From an uncultured Collinsella sp. (GTDB lineage Bacteria; Actinomycetota; Coriobacteriia; Coriobacteriales; Coriobacteriaceae), in assembly GCA_900757265.1 (NCBI GenBank), contig CAAENW010000238.1, positions 1 to 11,017 on the forward strand: a stretch of DNA of 11,017 nt. Direction: 5' to 3'. The stretch's first letter is position 1. Every line of letters starts with the position of its first letter. This document shows positions 1 to 5,587 of this stretch, piece after piece. Under the pieces are notes generated by a model that saw only the letters and a program-made list of their open reading frames with translations, was not told the origin of the DNA and did no database searches. The position numbers and the translations under genes were made by a program.

Positions 1-489
1 ACGCATGCGCAGGATTGCCCGCATGAGCGTAGGGTGAAGCATCGAGCGGCCGCGCTCGATATCGCCCGGAAACTCCTCAAAGACCACGTAGCGACGCTCG
101 AATTGCTTGAGCTCCGGCTTGCCCTCGCGCTCGCGCCAGTAAACCGCCTCGTCGTAAAAGCTTAGACGCTCCTGTACGCTCGCGCGCTCGGCTTTGAGCC
201 CGGCAATCTGCTCATCGAGCGCCCGCACCCGCGAGCGCAGGTGATCGGTCATCTCGCCAATGTCGAACGTCGAGGTTAGGCGGTCGATCTCGTCGAGTTC
301 GAGCCCCAGGTCGCGCAGCATGCAAATCAGACGCATGAGCGGGATCTGCGTGGGCGAATAGAAGCGGTAGCCTTTTTCGTTGACCACGGCGGGCTTAAAC
401 AGGCCGATCTTGTCGTAGTAGATGAGCGTTTGGCGCGAAACATTAAACAAGCTCGCCATCTCGCTAATCGCATACATGCCCGTCTGCAT
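1..489 (-). CDS. MerR-family transcriptional regulator, 3' end missing (runs off the left edge)
   Basis: The minus strand is open from an ATG at 489 to base 1, giving 163 residues without a stop, so the C-terminus lies outside the window. The start follows a GGAGG at about 4 nt spacing; a second in-frame ATG four codons later has no such site. Residues 6-75 form a MerR winged helix: YAISEMASLFNVSRQTLIYY, then the wing motif with GYRFYSPTQ near residue 40. A charged helix at about 78-120 fits the antiparallel coiled coil used for dimerisation. From about residue 130 the sequence (FERRYVVFEEFPGD) resembles the start of a BmrR/GyrI-like effector domain, which would bind a small molecule, but it is truncated. 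The gene follows the lpdB terminator by about 30 nt and shares the strand of the decarboxylase cluster, so it is the obvious local candidate to control it. The effector is unknown. Confidence 0.85.
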   Translation of the reverse strand, partial: MQTGMYAISEMASLFNVSRQTLIYYDKIGLFKPAVVNEKGYRFYSPTQIPLMRLICMLRDLGLELDEIDRLTSTFDIGEMTDHLRSRVRALDEQIAGLKAERASVQERLSFYDEAVYWREREGKPELKQFERRYVVFEEFPGDIERGRSMLHPTLMRAILRMR

Positions 490-520
490 AAGTCCTCCCG
501 ACACATCCTTTTAGCGCACA

Positions 521-550
521 AAGCCCGCCGCCCACAGGGGCAGCGGGCTT
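521..550 (-). terminator. Hairpin terminator after lpdB
   Basis: Arms AAGCCCGC (521-528) and GCGGGCTT (543-550) pair perfectly. After one mismatch, four more G-C pairs (530-533 with 538-541) close a four-base loop. On the minus strand the stem ends in a short run of T. It lies 31 nt past the lpdB stop and just before the merR gene. The T-run is short, so some read-through into merR is possible. Confidence 0.65.
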
Positions 551-581
551 AAACACTATTCGTATCCTACCCTAAAGACGC

Positions 582-1160
582 CTATGACCAGCGCTTATAG
601 TTTGCACATGGCACGCCGACGGCCTCGAGCGCCTTGGCGGCGATGTGATGCACCGCGTCATCGAGCGTGGCGGGGCCGTTGTAAAACGTGAGCATAGGCG
701 GCATGAGCATGATGCCGGGCACGCGTGCCAGGCGCGCCATGTTATCGACGTGAATGGCGCTGAAGGGCGTCTCGCGCACCATGAGCACCAGGCGGCGCTG
801 CTCTTTCATCTGCACGTCGGCCGCACGCAGCAGCAGGTTTTCGCTGTAGCCGCTTGCGATGCCGGCGAGCGTCTTCATGGAGCACGGGGCCACGATCATG
901 CCGTCGACCGGATAGGTGCCGCTTGCGATGGCGGCGCCGATATTTTTGTTGTCGTAGACCACATCGGCATGCGTGGCAAACTCGTCGAGCGTCATGCCGA
1001 GCTCCTGCTCGATGGTGATCTCTCCCCCACGCGTGACGACAAGCGCCGACTCGGCACCAGCCTGACGCAGGCACTTGAGACACTCGAGGCCCAGCGCAGC
1101 GCCGCTGGCACCAGAAACGCCAACGACAATGCGATGAGGACGGACAGAAGGCTCAGGCAT
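582..1160 (-). CDS. lpdB: UbiX-family flavin prenyltransferase (decarboxylase subunit B, LpdB-like)
   Basis: This 192-residue cytoplasmic protein has the usual UbiX/Pad1 length and motifs: the flavin-binding GVSGASGA at 14-21, APCSMKTLAGIASG at 91-104, VRETPFS at 128-134 and PPMLTFY at 154-160. UbiX enzymes attach a dimethylallyl group from DMAP (or DMAPP) to reduced FMN, making prenylated FMN, the cofactor of UbiD decarboxylases. The ATG follows AAGGAG at 5 nt spacing. It is the last gene of the transporter-lpdC-lpdB unit, 33 nt after lpdC, and ends shortly before a hairpin terminator. Adjacency to an LpdC-type decarboxylase indicates that this copy serves aromatic-acid decarboxylation rather than ubiquinone synthesis; this is inferred from context. 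Confidence 0.93.
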   Translation of the reverse strand: MPEPSVRPHRIVVGVSGASGAALGLECLKCLRQAGAESALVVTRGGEITIEQELGMTLDEFATHADVVYDNKNIGAAIASGTYPVDGMIVAPCSMKTLAGIASGYSENLLLRAADVQMKEQRRLVLMVRETPFSAIHVDNMARLARVPGIMLMPPMLTFYNGPATLDDAVHHIAAKALEAVGVPCANYKRWS

Positions 1161-1193
1161 GGCGACTCCTTAACTACTTGGTAGGGCTACGTA

Positions 1194-2681
1194 CTAGAAA
1201 GCGAGCTCTGCTGCCCACTTGTCCTTGTCGATCTCCATGAACTGCGAGCGGATGAAGTTCTTCTTGAGGTTAAACGGAACCGTGCAGTCGAAGATGGCCT
1301 TGCAGGCGATGCCGTGCTCGCGGATGCTCGGGTCAAACGCCGGGTCGTTGGACGGGTCGAGCACGTGGCAGTGGCAACCGGGGATGGTGATGAGGTCCAC
1401 GTCGGCCTGGAAGCGCGTGGTCATGGCCCACATCACGTCGCTCATGTCGAAGATGTCGACATCCTCGTCAACCAGGATCACATGCTTGAGCTCGGAGAAT
1501 GCCGAGAAGGCGAGCATGGCGGCGTTGCGCTGACGACCCTCGTCGTTCTTGCTCGACTTCTTGAACTGCATGATGGCAACGAACTTGCCGCCGCCGCAGG
1601 GAGCAGCGTGGACGTTGAGCAGGCGGCCCGGGATAGCGGTCTCGACCATCTTGTAGATGGAAGCCTCGGTGGGGATACCGGCCATGGACACGTGCTCGTG
1701 CGAAGGGCCGATGCAGCTCTCCATGATGGGGTTGACGCGCGTGGTGACGGCGGTGATCTTGATCACCGGGCAGACCTTGGCGCCGCCGGTGTAGCCGGGG
1801 AACTCGGGCATGGCGTAGCCGTGACCGTTGACGTCCTCGTTGATGGTCTCATCGTGCATGAGGTAGCCCTCGAGCACGTACTCGGCATTGGCGATGCACT
1901 TCTGCGGAACGGTGACGCAGTCGGCAAGCTCGACAGCGTGGCCGCGCAGGGCGCCGGCAATTTGCAGCTCGTTGAAGCCGAGCGGTGTGGTGGGAGCCTC
2001 AAAACCGCAGCACATGTACACGGCGGGGTCCAAACCGATGGAGATGGAGATGGGCATATCCTCGCCACGCTGGCAGTACTCGTCAAAGAACGCGCCCAGG
2101 TGACGGCTGCCGGGGGTAATCCACATGGCGAGCTTGTCCTTGTCGACGCAGGAGAAACGGTGGATGGTCACGTCGGACTGGGAGCCGTCGGGGCTCGTGC
2201 CGTAGGCGAGGCCCATGGTGATGTAGGGGCCGCCGTCGACGGGCGTGTTGGTAGGAGCGGGAACGATCTTGCGCAGGTCAAAGCCCTCGTCGGTCGCCTT
2301 GTACACGACCTCTTGGCAGTCGATGTGCGCACCCTCGGCGATCTGCTCGGGCGCGATCAGGTTCTCGAAGCGCTTACCGATCTCGAGGCCCAGGTGCTCC
2401 TCATCCAGGTCGAGCAGGGCGGCAACGCGCTTGCGGCTGGCAAGCATGCCGATGCAGACCTTGGCGTCGTCAAAGCCCTTGACGTTGTTGAAGACCATCG
2501 CCGGACCCTCTTTGGTCGGACGCATAACGGTGCCGCCGGCACCGACGTGGCGATAGACGCCCGAGACCTCGGCATCGGGATCGACCTGGGTGTCGGTCTC
2601 GAGCAGCTGGCCCGGCATCTTGCGCAAAAAGTCGAGTGCGGAGCGCAGGTCGTGGATCTGGGAAGCATCGGTAGTGGACAT
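1194..2681 (-). CDS. lpdC: UbiD-family aromatic acid decarboxylase, gallate decarboxylase (LpdC) type
   Basis: A 495-residue prFMN-dependent decarboxylase. From memory it matches Lactobacillus plantarum gallate decarboxylase LpdC in several distinctive blocks: DLRSALDFLR (11-20), GVYRHVGAGGTV (41-52), EGPAMVFNNVKGF (58-70), SDVTIHRF (169-176), MPEFPGYTGG (291-300), HEHVSMAGIPTEASI (328-342) and ILVDEDVDIFDMSDVMWAM (402-420). R175 is the likely active-site Arg. The usual EGPFGE active-site motif of UbiD proteins is replaced by a segment ending MPEF with E293. The substrate is probably gallate, protocatechuate or another hydroxybenzoate, released as the phenol plus CO2; the exact substrate cannot be read from sequence. 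I chose the ATG at 2681, preceded by AAAGGAG at 6 nt; an upstream ATG at 2759 would add 26 residues of basic, non-family sequence. It lies between the transporter and lpdB. Confidence 0.93.
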   Translation of the reverse strand: MSTTDASQIHDLRSALDFLRKMPGQLLETDTQVDPDAEVSGVYRHVGAGGTVMRPTKEGPAMVFNNVKGFDDAKVCIGMLASRKRVAALLDLDEEHLGLEIGKRFENLIAPEQIAEGAHIDCQEVVYKATDEGFDLRKIVPAPTNTPVDGGPYITMGLAYGTSPDGSQSDVTIHRFSCVDKDKLAMWITPGSRHLGAFFDEYCQRGEDMPISISIGLDPAVYMCCGFEAPTTPLGFNELQIAGALRGHAVELADCVTVPQKCIANAEYVLEGYLMHDETINEDVNGHGYAMPEFPGYTGGAKVCPVIKITAVTTRVNPIMESCIGPSHEHVSMAGIPTEASIYKMVETAIPGRLLNVHAAPCGGGKFVAIMQFKKSSKNDEGRQRNAAMLAFSAFSELKHVILVDEDVDIFDMSDVMWAMTTRFQADVDLITIPGCHCHVLDPSNDPAFDPSIREHGIACKAIFDCTVPFNLKKNFIRSQFMEIDKDKWAAELAF

Positions 2682-2707
2682 AGCGTGCTCCTTTCGGGAG
2701 AGTGCCT

Positions 2708-2725
2708 GGCGGCGGGAGTGCCGCC
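2708..2725. repeat. Small inverted repeat between the transporter gene and lpdC
   Basis: GGCGGC (2708-2713) and GCCGCC (2720-2725) pair across a six-base loop. They lie in the 97-nt gap between the transporter stop and the lpdC start. No T-run follows on the minus strand, so it is not an obvious terminator. It could be a processing or stability hairpin in the operon mRNA. Confidence 0.35.
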
Positions 2726-2778
2726 GGACTGGGGAACGTAGTGGGGCCATGGCGCCCATAGATGGAGCGCTCGGCCGC

Positions 2779-4236
2779 TTACATCAGGCCAAAGAGGTGG
2801 AACCAGGCGGCCTCGACCAGCACGACGATAAAGACGACCACAGTGAGGGGAATGCCCATGCGCATAGCCTCTTTGGAGGTGTAGCCGCCGGCGTCCTTGC
2901 CCTCGCCGATAAGGATCGGCAGGTTGTGGAACGGCAGGATGTAGTGGATGTTGATGGACGTGAAGACGATGAGCGCCACGGCAAGCGGGCTTACGCTGGA
3001 GCCGGCCGCGAAGCTGATGAACGCCGGCACGCACACACCGAGCACGGCCATGACCGAGCCCATGAACATGTGGATGATCATGGAGAGCGCAGCGACGAGC
3101 AGGGCGAACAGGAAGATGTTCTCGGGCACGGAGCTGGGAAGCACGACGTCGGCGATCCAGGCGTTCATGCCGGTGGCGCCGCCCACGGAACCCACGGCCA
3201 TGGCGGCCGTCAGGAACATGAGGGACTTGATGTCGACAGCGTTCCAGCTGGCAGGAGTGAGGACCTCGCCGATGATGGGCATGGCGAGTGCGACGCCAAT
3301 GGCCAGGGTGACCCAGCCGATATAGTCGCCCGAGACGGTGAGCCACAGCGCGATGGCGATGACAAGCCACACGATGGTGCGGATCTCCTTGACGGAGAGC
3401 TTGCCGAGCGCGGCCTGCTTGGCCACGATCTGCTCGCGATCGTAGACGAGCTCCTTGCTGGGCTTAAAGAGGAAGAGGCCCAAGAACAGGGTGCACAGCA
3501 GCGCGACCAGCATAGGCACGCTCATGTACAGGAACCAGTCGACAAAGGACGGGCTCATGCCGCCGGCCTCGGCGCTGTACTGCGCAACAAGCGGGTTGAG
3601 CGTGGAGTCGCCCGTCAGGAAGAACATGGAACCCGGGGCGGCAGCGGCAAACACGAGGAATCCGAGCTTGCCGCGGTCATCGTCACCGTAGCCGGCGGAC
3701 TCGGCGATGACCGAGACGACGGCGAGGATGAGGAAGGCGCGGGGGAACGGGTGCGGGATCAGCAGCGACAGCACAAAGGTGAGCGCGAAGATCGAGATGA
3801 TGAGCGACTTGGCGTCGCGCACGAACTTGAGCATAAACGCATAGGCGATGCGCTCGCCCAGCCCCGACTCCTTGACCGCGCTGGCGATGAGGTAGGCGCC
3901 GATGACGAGCCACATGGTAGCTTTGGTCCACGAGCTAAACGTGGAGGCGACCGTCGCCGAGATGCTCGCGGCGCCCGTGTCGTCCACGCACACCTTGAAC
4001 AGAACGAGCAGCGCGCAGTAGAGCAGGCCCACAAAGCCCGGCTGTGCCACGCCACATGCCCAGAACACCACCGTGGCGAGCGTCAGTGCTAGACAGGTCT
4101 GAGCGCCGACCGTAAGCTCGACCGTCGAGCTCAGCTCCGCCAAAGGAAGAAACTTCACCAGCAAAAAGACAACGATACCCAGCACAAAGCCAATTTCGCG
4201 CTTGGTGATCTTAAACGCCTTCTTTTCCGCTTCCAT
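2779..4236 (-). CDS. DASS/SLC13-type anion transporter, likely aromatic acid uptake
   Basis: A 485-residue integral membrane protein with about 11-13 hydrophobic segments and a two-fold repeated layout like the divalent anion:Na+ symporter (DASS/SLC13, ArsB-NhaD superfamily) proteins. The C-terminal block with ILPFHNLPILIGEG (433-446) and MGIPLTVVVF (460-469) resembles the second substrate hairpin and last helix of that family. The Ser-Asn-Thr motifs that bind Na+ and carboxylate in well-studied members are absent; the matching places read IPHPFPRAF (160-168) and MFMGSVMA (390-397). The ATG at 4236 follows AAAGGTGG at 4 nt; an in-frame GTG 17 codons upstream is less likely. As first gene of the unit with lpdC and lpdB it most likely imports the acid they act on, or exchanges it for product. 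Substrate and coupling ion are inferred. Confidence 0.8.
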   Translation of the reverse strand: MEAEKKAFKITKREIGFVLGIVVFLLVKFLPLAELSSTVELTVGAQTCLALTLATVVFWACGVAQPGFVGLLYCALLVLFKVCVDDTGAASISATVASTFSSWTKATMWLVIGAYLIASAVKESGLGERIAYAFMLKFVRDAKSLIISIFALTFVLSLLIPHPFPRAFLILAVVSVIAESAGYGDDDRGKLGFLVFAAAAPGSMFFLTGDSTLNPLVAQYSAEAGGMSPSFVDWFLYMSVPMLVALLCTLFLGLFLFKPSKELVYDREQIVAKQAALGKLSVKEIRTIVWLVIAIALWLTVSGDYIGWVTLAIGVALAMPIIGEVLTPASWNAVDIKSLMFLTAAMAVGSVGGATGMNAWIADVVLPSSVPENIFLFALLVAALSMIIHMFMGSVMAVLGVCVPAFISFAAGSSVSPLAVALIVFTSINIHYILPFHNLPILIGEGKDAGGYTSKEAMRMGIPLTVVVFIVVLVEAAWFHLFGLM

Positions 4237-4292
4237 CTCCCCACCTTTCTTGTTGGGGGCGCTCCGGATTCGCAGCCACGTTGCCACTTAAA

Positions 4293-4320
4293 AAGGGGCG
4301 CCCGTTATCGGACACCCCTT
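4293..4320 (-). terminator. Hairpin terminator upstream of the transporter gene
   Basis: AAGGGG (4293-4298) pairs with CCCCTT (4315-4320). The stem continues past mismatches to CCG/CGG (4302-4304 with 4309-4311) around a TTAT loop. On the minus strand it is followed by five T residues (CCCCTTTTTAAG); the plus strand has no T-run. It ends about 55 nt before the transporter ATG, so it either stops transcripts coming from the fusion gene or acts as an attenuator for the transporter operon. Confidence 0.65.
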
Positions 4321-4328
4321 ACGTTGCG

Positions 4329-4351
4329 CTGTGTTGCGGCAATACAGTCAA
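4329..4351 (-). promoter_or_regulatory. Shared dyad operator, copy 1 (upstream of the transporter operon)
   Basis: Read on the minus strand, TTGA is followed by CTGTATTGCCGCAACACAG, a dyad with CTGT and ACAG arms 11 bases apart. The second copy upstream of the fusion gene matches at 19 of 23 positions in the same orientation. CTGT-N11-ACAG fits the T-N11-A box of LysR-type regulators. TTGACT with a 19-bp spacer would also fit a MerR-type promoter, although the -10 there (CAACGT) is poor. It lies 93 nt upstream of the transporter ATG. Confidence 0.6.
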
Positions 4352-4387
4352 GCGGGATTTTTGGATGAGAAGCGATCCCCTAGACAA

Positions 4388-4452
4388 AAACCGTCACAAC
4401 ATTCGACGCTTTTCCTCGTTTTCGAGATTTTCATCGAATGTTGTGACGGTTT
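4388..4452 (-). terminator. Long perfect inverted repeat, probable terminator of the fusion gene
   Basis: Two perfect 19-base arms (4388-4406 and 4434-4452, with core CGTCACAACATTCGA) flank a 27-base loop that itself holds a small CTCG-TTTT-CGAG hairpin (4415-4426). On the minus strand the stem runs into five T residues, and it begins 27 nt after the stop of the fusion gene, which fits an intrinsic terminator. Arms this long and exact are more than a terminator needs, so it may also be a dispersed repeat element. Confidence 0.6.
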
Positions 4453-4478
4453 GGATGTGCCAAAGGGACTGTCTTTTT

Positions 4479-5426
4479 TCACATTGCGAGGGCAGCACGG
4501 ATGGATGGGTCGCTGAGGGCCTCGCGGAGCCAGGGGGCCAGCTGCTCGGGGCGACCCCGCAGGTAGCCTTTGAGCTCGGACGGGGCCACGCGGCGCACTT
4601 CCGAGATCTCCTCTTGGTTGATATGCAGCTCGCCCGGCTCAACATGGACAAGGTAGACCTCGCACCATTCGCACTCGCAGCGACCGTCGCCGTGGTCCTC
4701 GCGGTACACCACGTGTCCGAGGTGCTTGAGCTGATCGGGCTCGCGCGTGATGCCAAGCTCTTCGTTGATGCGACGTGCCGTGGCGGCCGCGACGTCTTCC
4801 CCGGGGAGCGGATGGCCGGCACAGCCATCGGCCAGCACCCCGCCCCACAGGCGTTTGAGCGGGCTGCGACGACAGAGCAGCAGGCGCGCGTCTTCGCCCT
4901 GGCCCTCGACCAGAAGCGTCAGAAATGCCTGATGCAGGATTCCCTCGCCGGTATGGGCCTCGATGCGGTCGACGGGGCCAAGCGCCTCGCCGGTCGCGGC
5001 ATCGACCGCCACGACCTCGGCGCCTGCGCCGCCCTCATCCCAGCCGGCGCGCAGAATGCGGGCTGCGGCCTCCTCGAGCGCGGCGATGAGTTCCTTGGTG
5101 GTATCGAGCATGCGCTTCAGGTCGTCCCCGCTTGCCTGTTCAACATGAAAACCCGTGCTTGCAACTACCGGCACACTAAAGCGCGTGGCCAGCGCCGCTG
5201 CGATATCGTGCGCCGGGATCTCGTCTCGATGGCACGGAACGGCCAGGATGCTCACCGTCGCCGTACGGCCGGGCTCGGGACGCGGAATGGCCTGTGCCGT
5301 GGCGCCCAGGTGCGCAAATTCCGGCGAGCAGGCGTACACCGCCATGCCTCGCGGCGTCACCGTCAACTGGGCCTCGAGCGCAAACTTGCCCTCGCCCACT
5401 ACAACCTTTGTCGTGTGCATACCCAT
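4479..5426 (-). CDS. Fusion of LpdD-like prenyl-FMN chaperone domain and IPP-isomerase-like Nudix domain
   Basis: A 315-residue soluble protein in two parts. Residues 5-125 resemble the LpdD family that accompanies UbiD/UbiX decarboxylases: HLGA (39-42), then SILAVPCHRDE (59-69) and STGFHVEQASGDDL (90-103). Residues 135-305 resemble type I isopentenyl-diphosphate isomerase. They keep the metal ligands H158, H165 (H-x6-H), H205 in AGHP, and E251/E253 (ECEWC), plus LHINQEEI (267-274). The Nudix box spans 204-226: G, E210, R218, then E222-E223-L-G-I. The isomerase catalytic Cys position before GHP is Ala203, with Cys202 one place earlier. The ATG follows AGGAG at 5 nt; extending to 5600 adds unrelated sequence. 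The gene precedes the transporter-lpdC-lpdB unit and shares its operator. It could supply DMAPP or DMAP to UbiX and handle prFMN; this role is inferred. The domain calls rest on recalled family patterns. Confidence 0.85.
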   Translation of the reverse strand: MGMHTTKVVVGEGKFALEAQLTVTPRGMAVYACSPEFAHLGATAQAIPRPEPGRTATVSILAVPCHRDEIPAHDIAAALATRFSVPVVASTGFHVEQASGDDLKRMLDTTKELIAALEEAAARILRAGWDEGGAGAEVVAVDAATGEALGPVDRIEAHTGEGILHQAFLTLLVEGQGEDARLLLCRRSPLKRLWGGVLADGCAGHPLPGEDVAAATARRINEELGITREPDQLKHLGHVVYREDHGDGRCECEWCEVYLVHVEPGELHINQEEISEVRRVAPSELKGYLRGRPEQLAPWLREALSDPSIRAALAM

Positions 5427-5468
5427 GGGATCTCCTGTCGCCCGCAATGTACCTGAGACCATCTTCGC

Positions 5469-5491
5469 CTGTATTGCGACTATACAGGCAA
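5469..5491 (-). promoter_or_regulatory. Shared dyad operator, copy 2 (upstream of the fusion gene)
   Basis: Read on the minus strand, TTGC is followed by CTGTATAGTCGCAATACAG. It lies within an 8-bp perfect inverted repeat (GCCTGTAT at 5467-5474 with ATACAGGC at 5482-5489). Of the 19 core bases, 16 match the copy upstream of the transporter gene. It overlaps the best -10 candidate for the fusion gene, 43 nt from its ATG. Confidence 0.6.
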
Positions 5492-5507
5492 GCGCAGCCT
5501 GCGACAA
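5479..5507 (-). promoter_or_regulatory. Candidate promoter of the fusion gene
   Basis: On the minus strand, TTGTCG (5507-5502), a 17-bp spacer and TATAGT (5484-5479) form a reasonable sigma-70 type promoter. The transcript would start near 5472 and have a leader of about 45 nt. The -10 lies inside the shared dyad, so a bound regulator would affect it directly. Confidence 0.45.
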
Positions 5508-5544
5508 AGGAGGCAGGCACCTGACACATTCTGTTAGAGTTGCA

Positions 5545-5557
5545 GGGATTGAATCCC
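5545..5557. promoter_or_regulatory. 13-base palindrome upstream of the MFS gene
   Basis: GGGATTGAATCCC is a perfect palindrome around a central G, 31 nt before the proposed MFS start. Its position fits an operator for the exporter gene. No regulator can be assigned. Confidence 0.3.
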
Positions 5558-5587
5558 GCTTATTCATGCGACATTGGAGTGACAACC

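Noticed and set aside
1314..2741. A 475-codon open frame on the plus strand
   Set aside because: It is antisense to lpdC, with low-complexity composition and no ribosome binding site or recognisable motif.
2590..4092. A 500-codon open frame on the plus strand
   Set aside because: It lies antisense to the transporter gene and the lpdC start, and its translation is rich in His, Glu, Asp and Gly with no fold-like pattern. It is a shadow of high-GC codon use on the other strand.
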